Assembly (NCBI RefSeq): GCF_004745635.1
Contig: NZ_SRLB01000006.1
Coordinates: 124,001-188,000 of the forward strand
Source: Methylobacterium nonmethylotrophicum
GTDB lineage: Bacteria; Pseudomonadota; Alphaproteobacteria; Rhizobiales; Beijerinckiaceae
Direction: 5' to 3'
DNA: 64,000 bases
Shown in pieces: positions 42,667-50,967 of this stretch. Both the position numbers and the translations under genes were made by a program. A model generated the notes under the pieces. The model was not told where the DNA came from. It saw only the letters and a program-made list of their open reading frames with translations, and made no database searches. Positions within the stretch are counted from its first letter, which is position 1; each line of letters begins with the position of its first letter.

Positions 42667-43430
42667 GTGAGCCCTCCGTCGACGTGGACGACCTGGCCGG
42701 TGACGTAGGACGCCGCCGGCGAGGCCAGGAAGGCGATGACGGCTGCGATCTCCTGCGAATCGGCCCGGCGCCCGAGGGGGATGGCGGCTTCGAGCGTCGC
42801 GATCGCCTCCGCCGAGAGCGCGCCCGCCCGGCCCGGATCCTTGCGGGTGAGGCCCGGCGCGACGGCGTTGACGGTGACGCCGTCGGGGCTGAGCTCGCGG
42901 GCGAGGCTGCGCACCAGGGCCTCGAGGGCGGCGCGCCCGGCGGACGAGGCCGCGAACAGCCCGAGATCGGCCCGGTAGAGATGGGCGACGTAGGACGAGA
43001 CCGCGACGATCCGCGGCGCGGTGCCGGCCCGCAGCAGCGGCGTCGCGGCCTGCGCGAGGCGCAGGAACGACTCGGCCGAGAGCGCCAGACCCGCGGCGAG
43101 GCTCGCCGCATCGAGGCTCAGCGCCCCGCCGCGCTGGGCCTTGCCGGCGGCGGCCACCACCGCGTCGAGGCGCCCGAAGGTCCCGGCGGCGAGGGCCACG
43201 CCGCGCGGCGCCGTGTCGGGATCGGCGAGGTCGCCGAGCCAGGTGGCGACGGCCGCGCCCCGCGCCCGGGCGGCGTCGGCCACCCCGGCCAGGCCCGCGG
43301 CGTTGCGGCCGCTATGCAGCACGAGGCCGTGGCCCGGGGCGGCGAGGGCGAGCGCCGTGGCGCGGCCGATGCCGCTGCCCGCCCCCGTCACCAGGGTGAC
43401 GCGCAAGACAGCGGTCATGGCATCGGTCAC
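42663..43430 (-). CDS. SDR-family protein with degenerate active site
   Basis: 255 aa from GTG 43430, which overlaps the ATPase stop by 4 nt (GTGA), the same arrangement as at its own 3' end; an ATG at 43418 lacks a ribosome site. Rossmann motif TGAGSGIGRATALALA and C-terminal PLGRRADSQEIAAVIAFLAS, YVTGQVVHVDGGLT are classical SDR. But at the catalytic site, 13 residues after the VSS serine, the usual Tyr-x3-Lys reads FAASS: Tyr is Phe and Lys is Ser. NNAG is also altered to AAAGKAQ. So redox catalysis by the usual mechanism is not expected; it may bind NAD(P) structurally or use another mechanism. Confidence 0.82.
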   Translation of the reverse strand: MTDAMTAVLRVTLVTGAGSGIGRATALALAAPGHGLVLHSGRNAAGLAGVADAARARGAAVATWLGDLADPDTAPRGVALAAGTFGRLDAVVAAAGKAQRGGALSLDAASLAAGLALSAESFLRLAQAATPLLRAGTAPRIVAVSSYVAHLYRADLGLFAASSAGRAALEALVRSLARELSPDGVTVNAVAPGLTRKDPGRAGALSAEAIATLEAAIPLGRRADSQEIAAVIAFLASPAASYVTGQVVHVDGGLT

Positions 43431-44233
43431 GGCGCGAGCGCTCCGGCGGCGGGCGCGTCGCCGCGGCGGTGGAAATGGGCCAGGAAGGCCTTCGTGTCGG
43501 GGTGCTGCGGCGCGTCGATCAGCGTCCGGGCCGGGCCCTCCTCGACCACGATCCCGTCGCGCAGGAAGACCACCCGGTCGGCGACCTCGCGGGCGAAGGC
43601 GATCTCGTGGGTGACGATCACCATGGTCATGCCGTCGGCGGCGAGCGCCCGCATCACACCCAAAACCTCGCCGACGAGCTCCGGGTCGAGGGCCGAGGTC
43701 GCCTCGTCGAACAGCATCACCGCGGGCTCCATCGCCAGCGCCCGGGCGATGGCGACGCGCTGCTTCTGCCCGCCGGAAAGGCGGCTCGGATACTGCTCCG
43801 CCTTGTCGGCGAGGCCGACCTTGGCGAGCAGGGCGCGGGCCCGCGCCTCGGCCTCGGGCCGCTTCAGGCGCTGCACGGTGAGCGGCCCCTCCATGACGTT
43901 GGCGAGCGCCGTCAGGTGCGGAAACAGGTTGAAGTGCTGGAACACCATGCCGGTCTTGGCGCGGAACCGCGCCAGGGCCTGCGTGCCGGGGAGCCTGGTG
44001 CCGGGGCCGAACCGAAATTCGTCGCTCCCGACCCGGACCTCTCCGGCATCGGGCACCACCAGCAGGTTGATGCAACGCAGGAGCGTCGACTTGCCGGAGC
44101 CCGACGGGCCGATCAGCGCCACCACCCCGCCCGTCGGCACGGCGAGCGACACGTCCCTGAGCACCGCGTGGCTGCCGAAGCTCTTGGCGAGGTGGGCGAT
44201 CTCGATCTTCGGTTGCGTGACCGACGGGTCCAT
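43427..44233 (-). CDS. Polar amino-acid ABC transporter, ATP-binding protein
   Basis: 268 aa. Walker A GPSGSGKSTLLRCINLL, Q-loop FQHFNLFPHLTALANV, signature LSGGQKQRVAIARALA, Walker B VMLFDEATSALDPELV, switch His VTHE. Closest in style to GlnQ/HisP/ArtP. It is followed by the SDR (4-nt overlap) and preceded by the permease (10 bp). The last 20 residues are Ala/Gly/Pro-rich. Energises uptake of a polar amino acid or analogue. Confidence 0.93.
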   Translation of the reverse strand: MDPSVTQPKIEIAHLAKSFGSHAVLRDVSLAVPTGGVVALIGPSGSGKSTLLRCINLLVVPDAGEVRVGSDEFRFGPGTRLPGTQALARFRAKTGMVFQHFNLFPHLTALANVMEGPLTVQRLKRPEAEARARALLAKVGLADKAEQYPSRLSGGQKQRVAIARALAMEPAVMLFDEATSALDPELVGEVLGVMRALAADGMTMVIVTHEIAFAREVADRVVFLRDGIVVEEGPARTLIDAPQHPDTKAFLAHFHRRGDAPAAGALAP

Positions 44234-44243
44234 GCCGGAAGCC

Positions 44244-44906
44244 TCAATCGCTGGTGGCGAGGCGCTGCTCGCCCCGGCGCACGATCCAGGTGAGCGGGTA
44301 CAAAGCCGCGAAGTACAGCACTGCCACGAGCGTGTAGATCTCGAGCGGCCGATAGCTGTCGTGGGCCGCGACCTGGCCCTGGTAGAGCAGGTCGGGCACC
44401 GCCAGCACCGAGACCAGCGAGGTGTTCTTGAACTGGATGATCGACTGGTTCATCAGCGGCGGCACCATGCGCTTGAGCGCCTGGGGCAGGATGATCCGGC
44501 GCAGGCTCTGGGCCGGGGTCATGCCCAGAGCCGCCGCCGCCTCGCCCTGGCCGCGGTCGATCGACACGATGCCGCCGCGGATGATCTCGGCGTAGAACGA
44601 GCCGCCGTAGAGCGAGAGCGCCAGCACCGAGGCGCCCACCGCCGAGATCTCGAGCCCCGACAGGATCGGCAGGGCGTAGTAGAACCACACCAGCTGCACC
44701 AGCAGCGGGGTGCAGCGGAAGACCTCGATATAGGCGTTGCTGAGCCAGCGCAGGGGCGCAAAGCGCGACAGCTTGGCGAGGCCCGCCGCCAGCCCCGCCA
44801 GGAGCCCGAGCGCCACGATCGCGACCGTGAAGGCCGCCGTGACCCCGAGCCCCTGGACGAACAGCCAGCGATAGGTCCAGAGCGAGCCGAAATCCCAGGT
44901 ATACAT
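44244..44906 (-). CDS. Polar amino-acid ABC transporter, permease (HisMQ family)
   Basis: 220 aa with five membrane helices. N-terminus WLFVQGLGVTAAFTVAIVAL, the segment YIEVFRCTPLLVQLVWFYYA typical of HisMQ, and the EAA loop GEAAAALGMTPAQSLRRIILPQAL. Only one permease gene is present, so it likely works as a homodimer. Start ATG 44906 gives MYTWDFGSLWTYRWLF. Lies 44 bp after the substrate-binding protein gene. Confidence 0.92.
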   Translation of the reverse strand: MYTWDFGSLWTYRWLFVQGLGVTAAFTVAIVALGLLAGLAAGLAKLSRFAPLRWLSNAYIEVFRCTPLLVQLVWFYYALPILSGLEISAVGASVLALSLYGGSFYAEIIRGGIVSIDRGQGEAAAALGMTPAQSLRRIILPQALKRMVPPLMNQSIIQFKNTSLVSVLAVPDLLYQGQVAAHDSYRPLEIYTLVAVLYFAALYPLTWIVRRGEQRLATSD

Positions 44907-44949
44907 GTCCAGACCTAACGCGTGTCGGGCTTTCCCGCCCTAAATGCCG

Positions 44950-45816
44950 CTACAGCGAGACGCCGGCCGGCATGTCGGCCTCCGAGACGCCGACCAGCTC
45001 CATGTTCGACACGATGGTCTGGCGGATGAAGCCGAGGCCCTTGTTGTAGTCGATCCAGGTGTTGACGAAGTCGCGCAGGGTCTTGTCGCGCTCGCGCCGG
45101 AAGCCGGCATTCGAGGTGGTGGCGAAGACCGGGTTCGGCACCACGAGCTGGCCCAGCGCCGGGTTCTTCTTGAGCACGGTGAGCGACAGCATCAGGATCA
45201 GGCATTGCGCGTCGACGCGGCCGGTCGAGAGCGCGAGCGTCGCCTCGTCGGCGGACTTGAAGCGCACGATCTGGGCCTTCGGGCAGAGCCGGGTCACCAC
45301 CGCGTCGTGGGAGGAGCCGACATCGACCGCGAGCTTGACGTCCGGGCTGTTCAGCTCGGCCCAGGACTTGGGCGAAAAGCCCTTCTTGGCGATCACCGTG
45401 AAGGCGTTGCTGAACACCGGACCCGAGAAGTCGACCACCAGCGCCCGCTTCGGGGTCGGGTTGAGCCCGAAGAACATGTCGATCTTGTTGGCCTGGAGAT
45501 CGAGCACGGCGTTGCCCCAGGTGGTCTCGGACAGCTCCAGCTCCGCCTCGAGCTCGGTGGCGAGCGCCTTGGCCATGTCGACGTAGAAGCCGCGCCACTG
45601 CCCGCTCGCCAGGTCCTTGTGGTAGTACGGCGCCCCGCCGGCCACCGCCGCGGTACGCAGCTTCTTGGTGCGCCGGATCCGGTCGAAGGCGCTCTCGGAC
45701 GCGTCCTGCGCCAGGGCCGGAGCGGCGAAGGCGGAGGCGGCGGCCCCCGCCGCCACGGTGCCGGCCCCGAAGATGCCTGTTCCAACCAGGCCCGCCAGCG
45801 ATCTGCGCGACAGCAT
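44950..45816 (-). CDS. Periplasmic amino-acid-binding protein (SBP_bac_3) with Tat-like signal
   Basis: 288 aa from ATG 45816. The signal MLSRRSLAGLVGTGIFGAG has a twin-arginine and a long Ala-rich hydrophobic part ending ALAQ. The mature protein is a type II binding protein: IRRTKKLRTAAVAGGAPYYHKD, WRGFYVDMAKALATELEAEL, LDLQANKIDMFFGLNPTPKRA, and FVNTWIDYNKGLGFI. It feeds the single HisMQ permease/GlnQ-type ATPase downstream. Substrate not deducible. Confidence 0.9.
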   Translation of the reverse strand: MLSRRSLAGLVGTGIFGAGTVAAGAAASAFAAPALAQDASESAFDRIRRTKKLRTAAVAGGAPYYHKDLASGQWRGFYVDMAKALATELEAELELSETTWGNAVLDLQANKIDMFFGLNPTPKRALVVDFSGPVFSNAFTVIAKKGFSPKSWAELNSPDVKLAVDVGSSHDAVVTRLCPKAQIVRFKSADEATLALSTGRVDAQCLILMLSLTVLKKNPALGQLVVPNPVFATTSNAGFRRERDKTLRDFVNTWIDYNKGLGFIRQTIVSNMELVGVSEADMPAGVSL

Positions 45817-45904
45817 CACGAATACTCCTTCTCGGGCGTCTCCCCGGCGGTCGCGCTTAGCACGTGGCGGGCCAGAGGCCAGGGGGTGCGCGGGCCGGGG
45901 CGAT

Positions 45905-47221
45905 TTAATCCGCAGGTGTGTGCGGTCGAGTTGGACCGGGAAACCGCGCCTCCGCCAGATGGACCGCCTGCGCGCCAACCTCGTAGGTGAATTCCCGCGC
46001 CGCCCGGAAGCCGAGCGGGACCGGCTCCGTCACCGGCAGCGGCAGGTCGGCCTCGGTGATGCGACCTGCGACGAGGTCGGCGAGCACGCGGCCGAAGGCG
46101 GTGCCGGGCGCGATGCCGCGCCCGTTGTAGCCGCTGAACGCCACGACGTTGCGGGCGAACCGGTGGAAGCGCGGCAGGGCATCCGCCGTCATGCCGATCT
46201 TGCCGTACCACTCGGCCTCGAACGGCACGTCGGCGGCCTGCGGAAACAGGGACTTGAGCGTGCGCCGCGCCCAGGCCCGGTGGATCGCGGCCCCCGTTCC
46301 CCGCAGCGCCCCGACGCTGCCGAGGACGAGGCGGCCGGCGGCGTCGAGGCGGAACGAGGTCAGCACCGGCTTGGTGTCCCAGGCGCCCTGGCGTCCGGGC
46401 AGGATCGTGCCGCGCAGGTTGCCGGAAAGCGGCGCGGTCGCGATGTTGAAGTAGGGGAGGTGCGCGATCTCGGCCCGGATCTCCGGCCAGGGCGCCTTCG
46501 TGTAGGCGTTGGTGGCGACGATGACCCAATCGGCGCTCACGCTGCCCCCGGGCGTCGTCAGGCGCCAGCGCGCCCCGTCCTCCGCGACGCCGACGACCGG
46601 GCTTCCGGTGTGGATCGATGCCCCCGCCGCGAGCGCTGCATGGCCGAGGCCGCGCGCGTAGGCGAGCGGCTGGATCGTGCCGGCGCGCGCGTCGAGCAGC
46701 GCCCCCGTATAGGCCGCCGTGCCGGTGAGCCGGGCGGCCTCCGCGGCGTCGAGGAGGCGCACCGGCGCCCCGCGGGCCTGCCATTGCCGCGCCCGGTCCG
46801 CGAGGTCGGCGAGGCCCTTCCTGCCGACGGCGCAGTGCAGCGTGCCGGCGGTCTCCGCCTCGCAGGCGATGGCGTGCTCGGCGACGAGGTCGAAGACGAG
46901 CCGCGGCGCCGCGCCGAGGAGCGCCAGCAGCCGCTCGCCCCGCTCCGCCCCGAGGGCTGCCGGCACGAGGTCCGGCTTCACCCACAACCCCGCATTGACG
47001 AGGCCGACATTGCGCCCCGATCCGCCGAAGCCGACCGCCTCGCCTTCCAGCACCGTCACGCGGGCGCCGGCCTTCGCGAGGTGGAGCGCCGCCGAGAGGC
47101 CGGTATAGCCGGCCCCCACCACCGCCACGTCGGCGCGCGCCTCGCCGCGCAGGGGCGAGGTGTCGGGGGCGGGCGGGGCGGTCGTCGCCCAGAGGCCGTG
47201 CGAGCGGGGATCGGTGGTCAC
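45905..47221 (-). CDS. FAD-dependent amine/amino-acid oxidoreductase (DadA/PuuB-like)
   Basis: 438 aa from GTG 47221 after GAGGAACC. The start follows the PuuB pattern: SHGLWATTAPPAPDTSPLRG, then the FAD-binding VAVVGAGYTGLSAALHLAKAG and VLEGEAVGFGGSGRNVGLVN. C-terminal blocks YGKIGMTADALPRFHRFA and FSGYNGRGIAPGTAFGRVLAD complete the DAO fold. Family members oxidise gamma-glutamylputrescine, D-amino acids or N-methyl amino acids. It is the first gene of the uptake operon (89 bp before the binding protein), so it probably starts degradation of the imported compound. Confidence 0.87.
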   Translation of the reverse strand: MTTDPRSHGLWATTAPPAPDTSPLRGEARADVAVVGAGYTGLSAALHLAKAGARVTVLEGEAVGFGGSGRNVGLVNAGLWVKPDLVPAALGAERGERLLALLGAAPRLVFDLVAEHAIACEAETAGTLHCAVGRKGLADLADRARQWQARGAPVRLLDAAEAARLTGTAAYTGALLDARAGTIQPLAYARGLGHAALAAGASIHTGSPVVGVAEDGARWRLTTPGGSVSADWVIVATNAYTKAPWPEIRAEIAHLPYFNIATAPLSGNLRGTILPGRQGAWDTKPVLTSFRLDAAGRLVLGSVGALRGTGAAIHRAWARRTLKSLFPQAADVPFEAEWYGKIGMTADALPRFHRFARNVVAFSGYNGRGIAPGTAFGRVLADLVAGRITEADLPLPVTEPVPLGFRAAREFTYEVGAQAVHLAEARFPGPTRPHTPAD

Positions 47222-47330
47222 GGTTCTGTCGGTTCCTCGGTCGGGCCGGCACCATGCTCGATCGGGTCCGGCCGCGCCACGGCTGGCCGCGGCGCCGGGC
47301 CTGTCTAGTTTAGCCGCCAGGGAGGCCAGC

Positions 47331-48011
47331 ATGACGGCAGCGAACGCGGTCGACGAGGCGATCATCAGCCGGCGCAGCGTCCGGGGCTTCCTCCCGGACC
47401 CGGTGCCGGCCTCGACGATCCGCGACCTGATCGCGCTCGCCGGCCGGGCCCCGAGCGGCAGCAACATCCAGCCCTGGAAGGTCCACGTGGTCACCGGCGC
47501 GGCGCTCACGCGCCTCACCGACGCCCTCTCGGCCGCGCATGAGAGCGACGCGCCGGAGGCGCGGGAATACGAGTATTATCCCGTCACCTGGCGCGACCCC
47601 TATCTCGGCCGGCGCCGGGCGCTCGGCTGGCAGCTCTACGGCCTCGCCGGGATCGGGAAGGGCGACCGCGCGGGCGCGAAGCGCCAGATGGGGCGCAACT
47701 TCACGTTCTTCGGCGCGCCGGTCGGCCTCGTCTTCGCCATCGACCGCGACATGGAGCAGGGCAGCTGGCTCGATTACGGCATGTTCCTGCAGACCCTGAT
47801 GATCGCCGCCCGCGGCCGCGGCCTCGACACCTGCCCGCAGGCCGCGATCGCGAGCTATCCGGGGGTGGTGCGCCAGCAGCTCGGCATCCCGGAGAGCGAG
47901 ATGGTGGTGTGCGGGATGGCTTTAGGTTTTGCCGATCCGGACGAGCCGGTGAATGCGCTTCGGGCGGAGCGGGAGCCGGTCGAGAGCTACACGGTGTTCC
48001 ACGCCGATTGA
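47331..48011 (+). CDS. Nitroreductase family protein
   Basis: 226 aa; AGGGAGG lies 6 nt before ATG 47331. FMN-binding motif ISRRSVRGFLPDPVP, APSGSNIQPWKVHVV, LDYGMFLQTLMIAARGRGLDTCPQAAIA and MVVCGMALGFADPDEPVN are the standard nitroreductase blocks. The family reduces nitro-aromatics, quinones or acts as a flavin enzyme. Divergent from the FAD oxidoreductase; 109 bp between starts. Physiological substrate unknown. Confidence 0.9.
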   Translation: MTAANAVDEAIISRRSVRGFLPDPVPASTIRDLIALAGRAPSGSNIQPWKVHVVTGAALTRLTDALSAAHESDAPEAREYEYYPVTWRDPYLGRRRALGWQLYGLAGIGKGDRAGAKRQMGRNFTFFGAPVGLVFAIDRDMEQGSWLDYGMFLQTLMIAARGRGLDTCPQAAIASYPGVVRQQLGIPESEMVVCGMALGFADPDEPVNALRAEREPVESYTVFHAD

Positions 48012-48040
48012 CCGGCCCTCTGCGTTCTTGAACACAGCGG

Positions 48041-48127
48041 GGTGGCGTCGAACCCGGCGCGGCCGAGCCGCCAGGCCGCGGTGGCGCCGACGATGCTGGC
48101 GCCGGTGATCAGGATGCGGCGAGCACG
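48041..48127 (-). pseudogene. Remnant of an FAD-dependent oxidoreductase/monooxygenase N-terminus
   Basis: Read on the minus strand, the gap between the convergent nitroreductase and lactonase genes encodes RILITGASIVGATAAW followed by RLGRAGFDAT. This is the Rossmann FAD-binding start of PheA/TfdB-like monooxygenases (usual form RILITGASIAGNTAAWWLGR). There is no start codon and nothing of the rest of the gene. It looks like the stub of a deleted gene. Short length keeps confidence moderate. Confidence 0.45.
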
Positions 48128-49003
48128 CTACGCCACCCGCACCGCCGGCTCGAACCGCCCCTTCACCTTTCCGGGCACGGTGAAGGTCTGCCCGGCGAAC
48201 GGATCGTCGGTCCGCTCCGGGGGGAGCCCTTCCGTCGCCGAGGTCACCACCAGGGTGTCGGCGTCGGGCCCGATGAAGGCCGGGCAGGTCACCTGGCGGG
48301 CCGGCAGGGCGATGCTGCGCACCCGCGTGCCGTCCGGCGCGTAGGCGTCGAGGCTGGCGCCGCCCCAGCGGGCGTTCCAGACCAGGCCCTCCTGGTCGAT
48401 CACCGCGCCGTCCGGCGCGCCCTCCGAGGCCGGGATCCGGACGAAGACCTGACGGTCGCCGACCGGCAGGCCGGTCTGCGGGTCGGTGGCGACGCGCCAG
48501 ATCGTGCCGGCCTCCGAATCGGCGAAGATCGCGCTCGTGCCGTCGGCCGAGAACGCGATGGCGTTCGGAATGGTGAGGCCTGAGAACAGTTTCCGGAGTT
48601 CGCCGCGGAAGAACCAGTGGATCGCGCCGTACCCCGTCTCCGCCTTCCTGCCCATCGTACCGAGCCAGAGCGCGCCGCTCGGATGGACCCGGCCGTCGTT
48701 GGAGCGGGTTTCCGGCCGGTCGGCCTCGAGCGGTGTCAGCAGCCGCAGGCGGCCGGTCGCGATCTCGCGCAGGTACAGGCCGTCCTCGGCCCCGAGGAGC
48801 AGGGTGTGGTCGTCGACCCGCGCCACCATCGAGGCCATCACCGGCAGGTCGTGAACGGTCGTGCGGCCGCCCGAGAACGGCCGCTCGATCAGGTGCCGGC
48901 CGAGGATGTCGAGCCAGTAGAGCCGGCCGAGGCCGGGATGCGCCGCCGGTCCCTCGCCGAGGATGCAGGCGCGGTCGCAGAAGATGCCGGCTCCGCCGCT
49001 CAT
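48128..49003 (-). CDS. SMP-30/gluconolactonase/LRE family sugar lactonase
   Basis: 291 aa. Propeller motifs: CILGEGPAAHPGLGRLYWLD with the first metal Glu, RSNDGRVHPSGALWLGTMG, GLTIPNAIAFSADGTSAIFAD, and EGAPDGAVIDQEGLVWNARWGG with metal Asn/Asp. This is the arabinono/galactono/gluconolactonase branch, different from the lactonase at 27715. The ATG at 49003 overlaps the mutarotase stop by 4 nt. It would open the lactone made by the sugar dehydrogenase encoded divergently at 50968. Confidence 0.9.
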   Translation of the reverse strand: MSGGAGIFCDRACILGEGPAAHPGLGRLYWLDILGRHLIERPFSGGRTTVHDLPVMASMVARVDDHTLLLGAEDGLYLREIATGRLRLLTPLEADRPETRSNDGRVHPSGALWLGTMGRKAETGYGAIHWFFRGELRKLFSGLTIPNAIAFSADGTSAIFADSEAGTIWRVATDPQTGLPVGDRQVFVRIPASEGAPDGAVIDQEGLVWNARWGGASLDAYAPDGTRVRSIALPARQVTCPAFIGPDADTLVVTSATEGLPPERTDDPFAGQTFTVPGKVKGRFEPAVRVA

Positions 49004-50028
49004 CGCGCGGTCTCCCTCGTGAAGCGGTACTCGATAATCTGGCGGTAGGTCTCGCCCGGGCGCAGCACCGCGCTCGGGAAGCCCGGGTGGTTCGGCGCGT
49101 CCGGGAACGCCTCGGGCTCGAGGCAGAAAGCGGAGCGGGCGGCGTAGCCGAGGCCCGCCCGGGCGAGATGCGTGCCGTCGTAGAACTGGACCGCCGGGGC
49201 GGTGGCGAGCACGGTGAGCGCCACGTCGCTGCCCGGCGCCGTCACCCGGCCGACCGGGCGCGGTTCAGGCACGGTCTCCCGGCCGAGCACGAAGGTGTGG
49301 TCGAAGGCCTGGGCCCCGATGCGCGTCGGGCGGCGCAGGTCGAAGCGCGTGCCGGCGACGGAGGCGACCGCGCCCGTCGGGATCTGCGCCTCGTCGACCG
49401 GCAGGTAGGCCTCGGCCGGGATCGCGATCACGTGGTCGTCGATGGTCGGGGCCGGAGAGCCGTCCGGCGGCAGCGTCAGGTTGAAGTAGCTGTGGTTCGT
49501 CAGGTTGACGAGGGTGGGCTTCGTCGTGGTCGCCGTCAGGGTGGTGCGCAGGGTGCCGGGGCCGGCGATGGCGTAGGTGCAGGCGACGGCGAGCGCCCCC
49601 GGATAGCCCTCCTCGCCGTCGGCGGCGTGGTAGGTCAGCGTGACCGCGCGCGCGCCGGCCTCGGCGAAGCGCCAGTTGCGCCGCGAGAACCCGCCGGCGC
49701 CGCCATGCAGGTGGGTGAGGCCGGCCTCGTTGCGGGGGAGGTCGTAGGTGGTCCCGTCGAGGGTGAAGCGCCCGCCGGCGATGCGGTTGGCGAAGCGCCC
49801 GACGATCGCGCCGCATTGCGGTGTCCTCGCCACGTAGTCGTGGGGATCGTCGCGCCCGAGCACCATCGGGCGGCCCTGGAAGTCGAGCCGGCGGATCACC
49901 GCCCCGAGGCTCAGCACCGCGACCGAGAGCCCATCGCCGGCGAGCCGTGCCTCGAGGATCGGGCTGCCGTCCGGCATCGCGCCGACCGGGACGGGGGCGT
50001 CGTCGCTCATTCCGTGGTCCCTGGTCAT
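49000..50028 (-). CDS. galM: Aldose 1-epimerase (mutarotase)
   Basis: 342 aa. Catalytic pieces: IVGRFANRIAGGRFTLDG, THLHGGAGGFSRRNW with one catalytic His, NLTNHSYFNL with the second His, and CLEPEAFPDAPNHPGFP with the general-base Glu. Interconverts alpha and beta aldoses. Start ATG 50028 overlaps the GntR stop (ATGA); an internal ATG at 50010 is possible. Second of three tightly overlapping genes GntR-GalM-lactonase. Confidence 0.93.
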   Translation of the reverse strand: MTRDHGMSDDAPVPVGAMPDGSPILEARLAGDGLSVAVLSLGAVIRRLDFQGRPMVLGRDDPHDYVARTPQCGAIVGRFANRIAGGRFTLDGTTYDLPRNEAGLTHLHGGAGGFSRRNWRFAEAGARAVTLTYHAADGEEGYPGALAVACTYAIAGPGTLRTTLTATTTKPTLVNLTNHSYFNLTLPPDGSPAPTIDDHVIAIPAEAYLPVDEAQIPTGAVASVAGTRFDLRRPTRIGAQAFDHTFVLGRETVPEPRPVGRVTAPGSDVALTVLATAPAVQFYDGTHLARAGLGYAARSAFCLEPEAFPDAPNHPGFPSAVLRPGETYRQIIEYRFTRETAR

Positions 50029-50831
50029 GGCGGGCTCCGTCCCGCGGGAGGCGGGCCGGCACTAGGGTAGGGCGGCGGCGGCGCTCTCTCCACCGCCGCC
50101 GCGCCGTTCCGGAGCCCGTCGCGCACCACCACCTCGGTCGCAAGGGCCGCGGCCTCGGGGTCGCCGGCCCGGATCGCCGCCGCGATCGCCGCGTGGGCGC
50201 GCCAGGAGGCGGCATGCGCCTCTCTGTCGGTCGGACGGCTCAGCCGGAAGACCACGTCGAGGGCCGCCTCGGTCACCGCGCCGACGGAGTGCATGAAGAC
50301 GTTGCCGGAGGCGTCCGCCAGGGCGAGGTGGAAGGCGAGGTCGGCCCGCGCGAAGGCCGGGTCGAGGCCCGGCGCGTCGCGCATCGCGGCGACGCAGGCA
50401 TCGAGCACCGCGAGATCGGCCGTGGTCCGGCGCGCGGCGGCGAGCGCCGCCGCCGCCGGCTCGATCGCCAGGCGGATCTCCGCGAGGTCGCGCAGGAAGC
50501 GCGCGTCGAGGCCGCCCTCGAGCGTCCAGGCCAGCACGTCGCGGTCGAACAGGTTCCAGGCCGCCCGCTCCCGCACCCGCGTGCCGACCCGGGTCCGGGC
50601 CTCGACCAGCCCCTTGCCGGCGAGCGTCTTGATCGCCTCGCGCAGGACCGTGCGCGACACCCCGAACCGGGCGAGGAGCACCGATTCGGCGGGCAGCACG
50701 GCTCCTTGCGGGTGGCGCCCGGCCACGATGCCGGTGCCGAGCGCCCGCGCCACCCGGGCGTGCCCGGGTCCTTGCCCCGGGCTCTCGTCCTGACCCTCGC
50801 GCGAAACCGCCGCGGCCTCGCTCCTATCCAA
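50025..50831 (-). CDS. GntR/FadR-type regulator of the sugar module
   Basis: 268 aa. Winged helix: RVARALGTGIVAGRHPQGAV, LLARFGVSRTVLREAIKTLA, GKGLVEARTRVGTRVRERA; FCD domain: LAEIRLAIEPAAAALAAAR, FARADLAFHLALADASGN, SWRAHAAIAAAIRAGD, with metal His/Asp positions in place. Divergent from the sugar dehydrogenase-chvE-ggu operon and first gene of its own operon with galM and the lactonase, so it probably senses a sugar acid and controls both. C-terminal 25 residues are Pro-rich. Confidence 0.9.
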   Translation of the reverse strand: MDRSEAAAVSREGQDESPGQGPGHARVARALGTGIVAGRHPQGAVLPAESVLLARFGVSRTVLREAIKTLAGKGLVEARTRVGTRVRERAAWNLFDRDVLAWTLEGGLDARFLRDLAEIRLAIEPAAAALAAARRTTADLAVLDACVAAMRDAPGLDPAFARADLAFHLALADASGNVFMHSVGAVTEAALDVVFRLSRPTDREAHAASWRAHAAIAAAIRAGDPEAAALATEVVVRDGLRNGAAAVERAPPPPYPSAGPPPAGRSPP

Positions 50832-50904
50832 GGTTGCGCCCTCCCGGTAAATTTCTGCCTCTTGCCCGAGCGTCAGGAATCCGCAATAAGGGCCGGGCCA
50901 CTTG

Positions 50905-50927
50905 AATAGTCATATTAAATGATTTTC
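50905..50927. promoter_or_regulatory. Candidate GntR operator in the divergent region
   Basis: TCAT-N5-ATGA (50910-50922) with imperfect flanks AATAG on the left and TTTTC on the right, inside a short AT-rich island between the divergent GntR and sugar dehydrogenase genes. Position fits control of both operons; the match to a known FadR-type box is not exact. Confidence 0.4.
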
Positions 50928-50967
50928 AGTGCGTCGAGCGATCCGACGGGCTTCGAGGGAGGAAGCG

